Origin: Comamonas sp. lk
GTDB lineage: Bacteria; Pseudomonadota; Gammaproteobacteria; Burkholderiales; Burkholderiaceae_C
DNA: 7,160 nt
Direction: 5' to 3'
NCBI GenBank assembly: GCA_945875225.1
Contig: CAMCJY010000098.1
Coordinates: 1 to 7,160 of the forward strand
Part shown: positions 1 to 5,760 of the stretch, piece after piece
Position numbering within the stretch: position 1 is the first letter of the stretch
Layout: the number at the start of each line of letters is the position of its first letter
Position numbers and translations under genes: made by a program
Notes under the pieces: model-generated
Seen by the model: the letters and a program-made list of their open reading frames with translations, nothing else
The model's database searches: none
What the model was told of the DNA's origin: nothing

Positions 1-1
1 T

Positions 2-406
2 GCCCGCGCCCGTGCGCGCAGCATGTGCGCCGAAATGCACAGTGGCTTTAGCAATTTGCGCAGCCATTGCCCTATGAATATTGAAGCCTTGTTGCCCAAC
101 CGCGGCGCGCTCATCTGGCGCGACCACGCCGGTGTGCGCGCCGATGTGCAGCGCATCGTGGACCTGTGGACCGAGTTGCTGCAATCCCATGGCGGCCCGA
201 TGTTGTTTGGCGCATTCACTATGGCAGATGCGTTTTACGCACCGGTGGTGATGCGCCTGCACACCTATGCCCTGCCGGTGCCCAGCATCATCAGCGCCTA
301 CATGGAGCGGGTGCAAGCGCTGCCCGGCGTGCTGGCCTGGGTGCAGGCGGCGCTGGTTGAAAAAGACTTTTTGGTATTTGAAGAGCCCTACCGGCTGCAA
401 GCTTGA
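2..406 (+). CDS. Glutathione S-transferase family protein, C-terminal part (5' end outside window)
   Basis: The reading frame is open to the left edge, so only about the last 134 residues are present. An ATG at 23 is in frame, but the preceding Ala-Arg-rich codons and the following stretch (AEMHSGFSNLRSHCPMN) match the middle of a GST, in the all-helical C-terminal domain. The true start therefore lies upstream. Further on, GPMLFGAFTMADAFYAPVV matches the conserved GST helix in which an Asp (in MADAFYAP) caps the N-terminal end of the helix and stabilises the fold. Cytosolic GSTs of this bacterial type bind glutathione through an N-terminal thioredoxin-like domain, which is not visible here, so substrate and activity cannot be judged. 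The stop lies 22 bases before cca on the same strand, so the two may be co-transcribed. The family call is firm; the subclass is not. Confidence 0.87.
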   Translation, partial: ARARARSMCAEMHSGFSNLRSHCPMNIEALLPNRGALIWRDHAGVRADVQRIVDLWTELLQSHGGPMLFGAFTMADAFYAPVVMRLHTYALPVPSIISAYMERVQALPGVLAWVQAALVEKDFLVFEEPYRLQA

Positions 407-428
407 AGCGGGCTGCGCCGCGCGCTGC

Positions 429-1688
429 ATGCAAACTTATCTCGTCGGTGGTGCGGTTCGCGATAGCTTGATGGGCTTGCCGGTGCGCGACCGCGATTGG
501 GTGGTCGTCGGCAGTACGCCGCAGGCGATGGTGGACGCGGGTTTTGTGCCGGTAGGGCGGGACTTCCCGGTGTTTTTACATCCCCGCAGCAAAGAGGAAT
601 ATGCCTTGGCGCGCACCGAGCGCAAAACCGCGCCGGGCTACCGGGGCTTTGCCATCCACGCCGACCCCGCAGTAACCTTGGAAGAAGACCTGGCGCGCCG
701 CGATCTCAGCATCAACGCTATGGCGGTGCCCGCCGATGCGCTGCGTCCTGATGGCGGCTTTGTCCTTGCTGCGCTGATCGACCCTTTTGGCGGTGCCCAC
801 GATGTGGCTGCCGGTGTGCTGCGCCACTGCACCGAGGCATTTCGCGAAGACCCGGTGCGCATATTGCGGCTGGCGCGTTTTGCAGCGCGCTTTGCGCACT
901 TCGTTGTTTCCCGCGTAACTTTGCAACTCCTGCAGGACATGGTGCAAGCGGGGGAAGTCCAGCATTTGGTGGCCGAGCGCGTTTGGCAGGAACTGGCCAA
1001 AGGCCTGATGGAGCCGCAGCCCTCGCGCATGCTGGCGCTCTTGCGCGACTGCGGTGCCTTGGCGGTGGTACTGCCCGAAGTGGATGCCCTGTGGGGCGTG
1101 CCGCAACCGGCAGAGCACCATCCGGAAATCGATACCGGCATCCACCTGGGCATGGTGCTTGACGCAGCTGCACGGGCGCAAGCGCCGTTGGAAGTACGCT
1201 TTGCCTGCCTGGTGCACGACTTGGGCAAAGCCACCACGCCTGCCGAGCAATGGCCTCGCCATTTGGGCCATGAAATGCGCAGCGTCAAGCTTTTGCGTAC
1301 GCTCTGCCAGCGCTTGCGCGTGCCCCAGGCTTGCGCGGAGTTGGCCGAGGTGGTGGCACGCGAACACGGCAATATCCACCGCAGCGCCAGCCTGGGCGCA
1401 GCCGCCACGCTGCGCTTGCTCGAGCGCTGCGATGCCTTTCGCAAACCCGCACGCTTTGCGCAGATCGTGCAGGCCTGCGCCTGCGATGCGCGTGGACGCC
1501 TGGGCCGCGAACACGACACCTATAGCCAAGGCGAGCGCCTGATGCAAGCCTTGCAGGCGGCCTTGGCGATAGATAGCACCGCCATCGCACAGGCCGCTAT
1601 GCAGGAAGGCGCACAAGGCCCGGCGGTGGGGCGGGCCTTAGCCAAAGCCCGGGAGCTTGCGATAGCCCCATGCCTTGCGGCGTCCTAA
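429..1688 (+). CDS. cca: Multifunctional CCA tRNA nucleotidyltransferase / 2'3'-cyclic phosphodiesterase / phosphatase
   Basis: Adds or repairs the 3'-terminal CCA of tRNAs without a nucleic acid template, in the cytoplasm. The protein is 419 residues, close to the roughly 412 of E. coli Cca. In order: the nucleotide-binding GGAVRD at 7-12; the catalytic metal-binding pair D21 and D23 in DRDWVVVG; RRDLSINAMA at 90-99; and EDPVRILRLARF at 140-151, which matches the NTP-selecting Arg/Asp region of class II enzymes. The C-terminal half carries an HD domain with HDLGK (H263-D264), the part that gives gammaproteobacterial and betaproteobacterial enzymes phosphatase and phosphodiesterase activity. 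The frame is open upstream to 267, but the family begins directly at MQTYLVGGAVRD, so ATG 429 is chosen. No convincing Shine-Dalgarno sequence precedes it, so translation may be coupled to the GST gene. No key residue is missing. Confidence 0.96.
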   Translation: MQTYLVGGAVRDSLMGLPVRDRDWVVVGSTPQAMVDAGFVPVGRDFPVFLHPRSKEEYALARTERKTAPGYRGFAIHADPAVTLEEDLARRDLSINAMAVPADALRPDGGFVLAALIDPFGGAHDVAAGVLRHCTEAFREDPVRILRLARFAARFAHFVVSRVTLQLLQDMVQAGEVQHLVAERVWQELAKGLMEPQPSRMLALLRDCGALAVVLPEVDALWGVPQPAEHHPEIDTGIHLGMVLDAAARAQAPLEVRFACLVHDLGKATTPAEQWPRHLGHEMRSVKLLRTLCQRLRVPQACAELAEVVAREHGNIHRSASLGAAATLRLLERCDAFRKPARFAQIVQACACDARGRLGREHDTYSQGERLMQALQAALAIDSTAIAQAAMQEGAQGPAVGRALAKARELAIAPCLAAS

Positions 1689-1693
1689 GCGAA

Positions 1694-1739
1694 GCCCTTT
1701 GGCAAGGGCGCTGCAATTATTGGGGTGCTGGCAGCGCCC
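1694..1739. terminator. Convergent intergenic inverted repeats, possible bidirectional terminator
   Basis: The 60-base gap between the convergent cca and ROK genes contains a perfect 9-bp GC-rich inverted repeat, GGGCGCTGC at 1706-1714 and GCAGCGCCC at 1731-1739, with a 16-base AT-richer loop. A second stem, GCCCTT at 1694-1699 and AAGGGC at 1704-1709 with a 4-base loop, shares bases 1706-1709 with the first, so both cannot form at once. Neither stem is followed by a clear T-run, so a classical Rho-independent terminator is not certain. Position and symmetry make transcript ending or 3'-end protection the most likely role. Confidence 0.4.
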
Positions 1740-1748
1740 AAGCGTGGT

Positions 1749-2729
1749 TTACAAGACCAGCGCCAGCGCGGCGTAGTCGCCTACGGACTCACCCAAGCCC
1801 GCCGGCACGATGTCCACACCGCTGGTCAAGGACGGCAGTTTGCCGCCAATCTGGGCACGCAGGCGCGGCAACAACAAGTCCTGCTGGTGCCAGAACACGG
1901 AGCCGCCCATGCTGATGCGCTGCACATCGAGCGTGGTCATCAGGTTAAACAGCAGGCGACCCATGACATAGCACAGGCCATCGACAATTTCCAGCGCGTC
2001 GGCCCGGCCTTGGCGCGCTGCCGAAAACAATTGCGCCGCATCGCTAAAACCCTGACTGGCAAAGCGCCGTGCAATCGCGTTACCGGCAATCAAAGCTTCC
2101 ACATCGCCGATATTGCCGCAGCCGCACAGCGCCTCCGTGTTATCGCTGACAAAGCTGTGTCCCCAATGGCCGGCATTGCCATTTTTGCCGCGCAAGGCGC
2201 GCCCGTCCACGCACACGCCCACGCCGATGCCTGTGCTCCAAGTCACATAGGCACAGTGGTCCAGGCCTTGCAGCGCGCCCCAGCGGCGCTCCGCCTCCAG
2301 CGCGCCCACGCCGTCGTTTTCTAAGCGCACCTTGGCAAAGGCTTGGCGCAGCGGCGCTTCCAGCAGCGCGGTGGTCCAGTCATTGGGCAGCCCACGTGCT
2401 TTACCGGCTAGGCCGCCGCAGATGTTGGGCGCGGCCAGTTCCACCAGTCCGCCCCGCATGACAAAAGGTCCGCAAGAGACCACGCCAACCGTGCCCAAGG
2501 CTTCTTTGGCAAGGCCGCTCTGGGCGCAGCCCTGTTCGATCATGCGGATGATTTGCTGCGCCAGCGCGTCCGATGCGCCGACTTTGGCAGTGGGCTCCGA
2601 CCATTTGCCGCGTATGCCGCTGGCATCGGCCAGGGTGAGCGCAACTTTGGTGCCGCCAACATCGACGCAAGCGACCGGCGCCATGCCTGCGGGAAAGCGG
2701 AGTTGAAAACCGTGGCTTGGCTGTTCCAT
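1749..2729 (-). CDS. ROK-family protein (sugar kinase-like), atypical sugar/zinc motifs
   Basis: ROK proteins are mostly cytoplasmic ATP-dependent hexose kinases such as glucokinase, fructokinase and N-acetylmannosamine kinase. This 326-residue frame has the phosphate-binding DVGGTK at 23-28, LENDG with the expected catalytic base D139, and STGIGVGVCVDG at 165-176 for the second phosphate loop. There is no N-terminal helix-turn-helix, so it is not a NagC/Mlc-type repressor. Two departures stand out. The usual GE-x-GH sugar-binding motif reads GHWGH (187-191), with His replacing Glu. The zinc motif C-x-C-G-x-x-G-C-x-E reads CGCGNIGDVE (202-211), with Asp209 replacing the third Cys. The substrate therefore cannot be assigned. 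A downstream ATG (complement of 2682-2684, residue 16) would put DVGGTK at residue 8, nearer the family norm. Neither start has a good ribosome-binding site. It lies downstream of the methyltransferase on the same strand, about 146 bases away. Confidence 0.88.
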   Translation of the reverse strand: MEQPSHGFQLRFPAGMAPVACVDVGGTKVALTLADASGIRGKWSEPTAKVGASDALAQQIIRMIEQGCAQSGLAKEALGTVGVVSCGPFVMRGGLVELAAPNICGGLAGKARGLPNDWTTALLEAPLRQAFAKVRLENDGVGALEAERRWGALQGLDHCAYVTWSTGIGVGVCVDGRALRGKNGNAGHWGHSFVSDNTEALCGCGNIGDVEALIAGNAIARRFASQGFSDAAQLFSAARQGRADALEIVDGLCYVMGRLLFNLMTTLDVQRISMGGSVFWHQQDLLLPRLRAQIGGKLPSLTSGVDIVPAGLGESVGDYAALALVL

Positions 2730-2875
2730 GGGCGTGGGTCATTGGTGCTGAGAGCCGCTAATACTAACGCCCTGCGTGCAGCAGCGTTACGGGCGGGTTA
2801 CCGGGGCATTGACTGGCGGCCCGGGCAGCTTGGCAGCACGTGCACCAGAGGCCACCTGCGCTGGCTTGTGCAGGC

Positions 2876-4003
2876 TCACAAGCGGTGTAGGCGGTCGCCG
2901 CGTGCAAAGCCCAATGGCGTCCAAGGCGCGCCCTGACCCAACGCCAACACTTTGAAAAGTTCTCCCATTTCATGCTCCAGTATCAGCGTTTGTGCCGCTA
3001 CCCGCACCGGCAAAGCGGCCGCTTGCATCAACTCCACGATGCCGCAGTTCATCAGGAAATGCGCCTGGCTGGTGTAGCCCAAGGCGTGCAGACCTGCGTC
3101 TTGCGCTGCCAGCGCGATGCCGCTGAAGTTGACATGGGCGGTGATGTCTTTTTCGCCGACCCGGGTCAGCGGGTCGCTATCGCTTTGGTGGGCGCGGTGG
3201 CACATCACCGTGCCACCGGCGCGTTGGGGGTGGTAGTACTCGCCCTCGCCAAAACCATAGTCCAGAAAAAATGCGCAACCGCTGCGCAAGCGCTGCGCCA
3301 GCGAGCGGACAAAGGCCTGCGCCTGGGGATGGATTTCACTCAGGTAATCATGCGCGCCTTCGGGCTCCAACGGGAGGCGCAGCGCGGTGGGGCGGTCTTG
3401 CCAAGCGAACACAGGCTGCTTTGCGGCTTGTTGGTTTGTTGCTGCCGCAGCGATACCCACACCACGTTCAAACCAAGCGCCCTGGCAACGCGCCAGCAGC
3501 TGCACCGGCATGGCGTCGAGCACTTCGTTACCCAACACCACACCATCGATATGTTCGGGCCAGGTCTGGGCCCAGTGAACAAGGTCACCAAAGCGCGCCA
3601 GGCGCTGCTGTTGGCGCTGTGCCAGCGTGGCCGACACATCGACGATGGTGTATCGCTTAAGCGTCACGCCCATTTGCGCTAATGCACTGAGTAATTGTTC
3701 GGCCAGTGCGCCGCTGCCTGCGCCAAACTCCCAAATCTCCGTGGTGCCGGTGTGGGCCAGGGCTTGCGCCACTTGCTTGGCCAGGGTGTAGCCAAACAGC
3801 GGGCTGATTTCCGGCGCAGTAACAAAATCACTGCCATCGCGCCCCGGCAGGGGGCCGAACTTGAGCGAACCATGCGCGTAATAGCCTAGGCCTGGCGTGT
3901 ACAGCGCCAGTTCCATGAAGCGGTCAAAACCGATCCAGCCGCCCGCTGCGCTAATGGCGCGGCATATCGACTGCTCCAGGGCGCTTAAAGGGTGAGGGGG
4001 CAT
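2876..4003 (-). CDS. SAM-dependent methyltransferase, MidA/NDUFAF7 family (COG1565/DUF185)
   Basis: A class I methyltransferase of the family whose human member NDUFAF7 dimethylates an arginine of complex I subunit NDUFS2 during assembly. Bacterial members are presumed to act similarly, but this is less well tested. Counting from the chosen start (375 residues): FMELALYTPGLGYYA near 29-43; the family signature DFVTAPEISPLFG at 59-71; the SAM-binding motif I EFGAGSGAL at 92-100; GNEVLDAMPV at 158-167; LDYGFGEGEYYHP near 247-259; GTVMCHRAH at 264-272; and DITAHVNF at 286-293. All are in family order and the length is normal. An in-frame ATG 16 codons upstream (start at 4051) has AGGGG only three bases before it. 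I prefer 4003 because the family alignment starts there (MPPHPLSALEQ), though its own ribosome site is weak. It is transcribed divergently from the SDR gene. Confidence 0.9.
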   Translation of the reverse strand: MPPHPLSALEQSICRAISAAGGWIGFDRFMELALYTPGLGYYAHGSLKFGPLPGRDGSDFVTAPEISPLFGYTLAKQVAQALAHTGTTEIWEFGAGSGALAEQLLSALAQMGVTLKRYTIVDVSATLAQRQQQRLARFGDLVHWAQTWPEHIDGVVLGNEVLDAMPVQLLARCQGAWFERGVGIAAAATNQQAAKQPVFAWQDRPTALRLPLEPEGAHDYLSEIHPQAQAFVRSLAQRLRSGCAFFLDYGFGEGEYYHPQRAGGTVMCHRAHQSDSDPLTRVGEKDITAHVNFSGIALAAQDAGLHALGYTSQAHFLMNCGIVELMQAAALPVRVAAQTLILEHEMGELFKVLALGQGAPWTPLGFARGDRLHRL

Positions 4004-4083
4004 CGTTAAACTCAGGGGCGCGGCCTTAGGGCGGCGCAGGGTGGGCTGCATTGTCCCCTATGCACAAGCAAGTTCACCGCGCT

Positions 4084-4100
4084 GGCCGCTCAGGCCGCTC
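4084..4100. repeat. Tandem 8-bp direct repeat in divergent intergenic region
   Basis: GGCCGCTC occurs at 4084-4091 and again at 4093-4100 with one base between, a 9-bp period, in the 121-base space between the divergent methyltransferase and SDR starts. This space must hold both promoters, yet I see no convincing -35/-10 pair on either strand. The repeat could be an operator, or chance in GC-rich DNA. Confidence 0.25.
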
Positions 4101-4124
4101 CAACTTAGGAAAACACCAGATCCC

Positions 4125-4931
4125 ATGCACAGCAGCGTATTAATCACCGGCGGCGCGCAGCGTCTGGGCCGCGAACTGGTGCTGGCTTTCGCGCGCGCGG
4201 GCTGGCATGTCTGGTGCCATTACGGGCATTCTGCCCAGGCGGCGCAGCAGCTACAAGCTGAACTGCGCACCCAGGGCCTGGCCCTGGACCTGGTGGCGGC
4301 TGATCTGTCCCAAGAGGCGCAAGTGCTGGCCATGATGGCGCACATCGTGCAGCAGCGCGGCCCTTTGCAGGCGGTGGTAAACAATGCCTCCCTGTTCGAG
4401 CCCGACACGGGATTCGACTTTGACCCGGCTTTGCTGCGCAGGCAGATGGAAGTCAATCTCGTCGCGCCTTTGTTGCTCGGGCGCGAGTTGGCGCGCCAGC
4501 AGACTCAGCGGCCCGAACGGGGCGAAACGCAGGATGCTTGCCTTATCCATGTGCTGGACCAAAAAGTGTTCAATCTGAACCCGGATTATTTTTCCTACAC
4601 CAGCACCAAGCTGGCGCTCGAGCGCAGCGTGGCTTTGCAAGCGCAGGCGCTGGCGCCTAGCGTACGGGTGTGCGGCGTCGCACCGGGCTTGATTTATCCC
4701 AGCGGGCCGCAGTCGCAGGAAAATTTTGAACGCGCCAGCTGCGTGAATTTGTTGCGCCGCGCCACGCCGCCGGCCGATGTGGCTGCGACCTGTTTGTTTT
4801 TGGCGCAAACCCGCTCCATCACGGGTGTTAGCGTCTGTGTGGACAATGGCCAGCACTTGGTCCCGCTGGCGCGTGATGTGATGTTTGCCACCCAAACCCT
4901 GGCGCAGGAAGCCCCGTATGCAAAATCTTGA
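4125..4931 (+). CDS. SDR-family pteridine reductase-like oxidoreductase (FolM-like)
   Basis: A 268-residue NAD(P)H-dependent short-chain dehydrogenase. The cofactor loop is TGGAQRLG (8-15), the T-G-x-x-x-R-x-G form typical of pteridine reductases (PTR1, FolM) rather than T-G-x-x-x-G-x-G of ordinary SDRs. It then has NNAS at 86-89, and the Y158-x-x-x-K162 catalytic pair in YTSTK. At the position where most SDRs have the catalytic Ser, it has Asp (D145 in HVLDQKV), again as in PTR1 and FolM. It ends with VAPGL (185-189) and a C-terminal VDNGQHL. The likely reaction is reduction of dihydropterin or dihydrofolate to the tetrahydro form, with dihydromonapterin as the FolM substrate. The start is the first ATG consistent with the family; an AGGA lies 14 bases upstream, rather far. 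Its end overlaps the next gene, a FolB homologue, by 14 bases, which supports the pterin role. Exact substrate is inferred. Confidence 0.88.
   Translation: MHSSVLITGGAQRLGRELVLAFARAGWHVWCHYGHSAQAAQQLQAELRTQGLALDLVAADLSQEAQVLAMMAHIVQQRGPLQAVVNNASLFEPDTGFDFDPALLRRQMEVNLVAPLLLGRELARQQTQRPERGETQDACLIHVLDQKVFNLNPDYFSYTSTKLALERSVALQAQALAPSVRVCGVAPGLIYPSGPQSQENFERASCVNLLRRATPPADVAATCLFLAQTRSITGVSVCVDNGQHLVPLARDVMFATQTLAQEAPYAKS
4906..4910 (+). promoter_or_regulatory. Ribosome binding site for the first FolB gene
   Basis: AGGAA lies 7 bases before ATG 4918, inside the last codons of the SDR gene. It decides the start: the upstream in-frame ATG at 4885 and the downstream one at 4942 have no comparable site. 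Confidence 0.65.
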
Positions 4932-5331
4932 AGCGCAGTTGATGCGTGATTGCCGCAAACTGTTTTTGCGTGGCTTTGAGTTGCCGGTGCGTATCGGCAT
5001 CCACGACTTTGAACTGCAGGCGCCCCAGCGCATGCGCTTTGATGTGGACCTGTATGTGCCCTACGTCCACTCTAGCCCGACGCAGGACCGCATCGACGAA
5101 ATTGTGGACTACGACTTTGTGCGCAATGCCATACGGCGCCTGTGCGATGCAGGCCACATCAATTTGCAAGAGACTTTGTGCGACGCGATTGCCCAGGCGC
5201 TGCTGGGCCATGCCCACGTCGCCGCCGTGCGGGTAAGCACCTGCAAACCCGATGTGTACCCGGATTGCGACGCCGTAGGTGTCGAAGTATTCCGGCTGCG
5301 CGCTGCGGCCCCGACGGCCGCATCCGTGTAA
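4918..5331 (+). CDS. folB: Dihydroneopterin aldolase (first FolB-fold copy)
   Basis: FolB converts 7,8-dihydroneopterin to 6-hydroxymethyl-dihydropterin and glycolaldehyde in folate synthesis, acting as a cytoplasmic oligomer with active sites shared between subunits. The 137-residue product has every expected residue: E32 in HDFELQAPQ, Y65 in VDYDFV, the pterin-anchoring E85 in NLQETL, and the catalytic K110 in CKPDVYPDCDAVGVEVF, with the usual Lys-Pro. The QETLCDAIAQALL and KPDVYPDCDAVGVEVF stretches are what I recall from betaproteobacterial FolB next to ttcA. It overlaps the SDR gene by 14 bases, so translational coupling is likely. The 3' end of the gene also encodes a GC-rich hairpin ahead of a T-tract. 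The last ten or so residues (Ala-rich) lie beyond the core fold. The gene symbol rests on intact catalytic residues and context. Confidence 0.9.
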   Translation: MQNLEAQLMRDCRKLFLRGFELPVRIGIHDFELQAPQRMRFDVDLYVPYVHSSPTQDRIDEIVDYDFVRNAIRRLCDAGHINLQETLCDAIAQALLGHAHVAAVRVSTCKPDVYPDCDAVGVEVFRLRAAAPTAASV

Positions 5332-5347
5332 GCGTTTTTTTGTTTTT
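5301..5347 (+). terminator. Hairpin plus T-tract between the two FolB genes, possible attenuator
   Basis: At the 3' end of the first FolB gene a perfect 7-bp stem forms between 5304-5310 (TGCGGCC) and 5316-5322 (GGCCGCA) with a 5-base loop. Alternatively the stem can be lengthened at its base by CGCT (5301-5304) pairing with AGCG (5331-5334), leaving a 9-base bulge. That base pairing abuts T7 at 5335-5341, which continues as G and T5 to 5347. It sits just before the ribosome site of the next gene. The bulge makes it a weak or conditional terminator at best; ttcA and the lipoprotein gene follow, so complete stopping there seems unlikely unless a promoter lies further down. Confidence 0.35.
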
Positions 5348-5348
5348 C

Positions 5349-5352
5349 AGGA
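5349..5352 (+). promoter_or_regulatory. Ribosome binding site for the second FolB-fold gene
   Basis: AGGA lies 7 bases before ATG 5360 and just after the T-tract. It fixes the start at MSISTAAP rather than at the in-frame ATG 5279 inside the previous gene. Confidence 0.65.
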
Positions 5353-5359
5353 TCACTCC

Positions 5360-5746
5360 ATGTCGATATCTACCGCTGCCCCGTTTCGGGGCAATCAAAC
5401 GCTGACCTTGAGCGGCCTGCGCTTTGAGGCCAACCTGGGCATTCTCGAGTCCGAGTTGCTAGCACCCCAGCCCATCCAGGTGGACGCCGAGCTGCACCTG
5501 GGCACCCAGCCTTTGCTGCCCGAGGACGACGATATCAACCACGTGCTGGACTACCGCAAGGTGCGCCAGATCATCATTGCCGAATGCACCGCCGAGCATG
5601 TGAACCTGCTCGAAAGCCTGATCGGCAAATTGGCCAATCGTTTGCTGCAATTGCCCGGCGTGGTGGGTGTGCGTGTGAAAATCGCGAAGTTAAAAATATT
5701 TGACGATTGCGAAGTAGCCATCCGGGTGGAAACCGGCCAGTGGTAA
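5360..5746 (+). CDS. FolB/FolX-family protein (second copy; aldolase or dihydroneopterin-triphosphate epimerase-like)
   Basis: A 128-residue tandem paralogue of the preceding gene. The two align without a gap from about residue 20 to 117, with roughly a third of positions identical by hand count. The catalytic positions carry identical numbers: E32 in ESELLAPQ, Y65 in LDYRKV, E85 in NLLESL and K110. The segment after the Lys differs: it reads AKLKIFDDCEV, with Leu where FolB has Pro. As I recall it, E. coli FolX (dihydroneopterin triphosphate 2'-epimerase) also has Lys-Leu here and a similar NYR-x-V segment, so a FolX-like role is plausible. It would then feed the FolM-like reductase at the head of the run, giving tetrahydromonapterin. 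A second aldolase, or a divergent copy with another pterin substrate, remains possible. It ends 14 bases before ttcA. Family membership is secure, the reaction is not. Confidence 0.82.
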   Translation: MSISTAAPFRGNQTLTLSGLRFEANLGILESELLAPQPIQVDAELHLGTQPLLPEDDDINHVLDYRKVRQIIIAECTAEHVNLLESLIGKLANRLLQLPGVVGVRVKIAKLKIFDDCEVAIRVETGQW

Positions 5747-5749
5747 ACC

Positions 5750-5756
5750 AAGGAAG
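5750..5756 (+). promoter_or_regulatory. Ribosome binding site for ttcA
   Basis: AAGGAAG, with its AGGA core 6 bases before ATG 5761, is the strongest Shine-Dalgarno in the window. It favours 5761 over the in-frame ATG at 5707, which lies inside the preceding gene. Confidence 0.7.
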
Positions 5757-5760
5757 TGCG

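Noticed and set aside
267..428. Upstream extension of the cca frame overlapping the GST gene
   Set aside because: The translation is Cys/Arg/Trp-rich and unlike the family, whose N-terminus begins at MQTYLVGGAVRD (429).
576..1616. Long open frame on the - strand opposite cca (346 codons)
   Set aside because: It is fully antisense to a secure gene; the translation is rich in Ala, Gln, His and Arg with no family motif, the usual shadow in high-GC DNA.
1725..2324. Open frame on the + strand opposite the ROK gene (199 codons)
   Set aside because: Antisense to conserved ROK motifs, low-complexity Ala/His/Gln composition, no recognisable domain.
2765..2789. Inverted repeat TAACGC...GCGTTA in the gap between the methyltransferase and ROK genes
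   Set aside because: Only 6 bp with a 13-base loop and no T-run on either strand; too weak to call a terminator. The rest of the 146-base gap shows nothing I can support.
2972..3682. Open frame on the + strand opposite the methyltransferase (236 codons)
   Set aside because: The opposite strand encodes all MidA-family motifs in order; this translation shows none.
4251..5033. Open frame on the - strand opposite the SDR and first FolB genes (260 codons)
   Set aside because: It spans two secure genes in antisense and has no domain or credible ribosome site.
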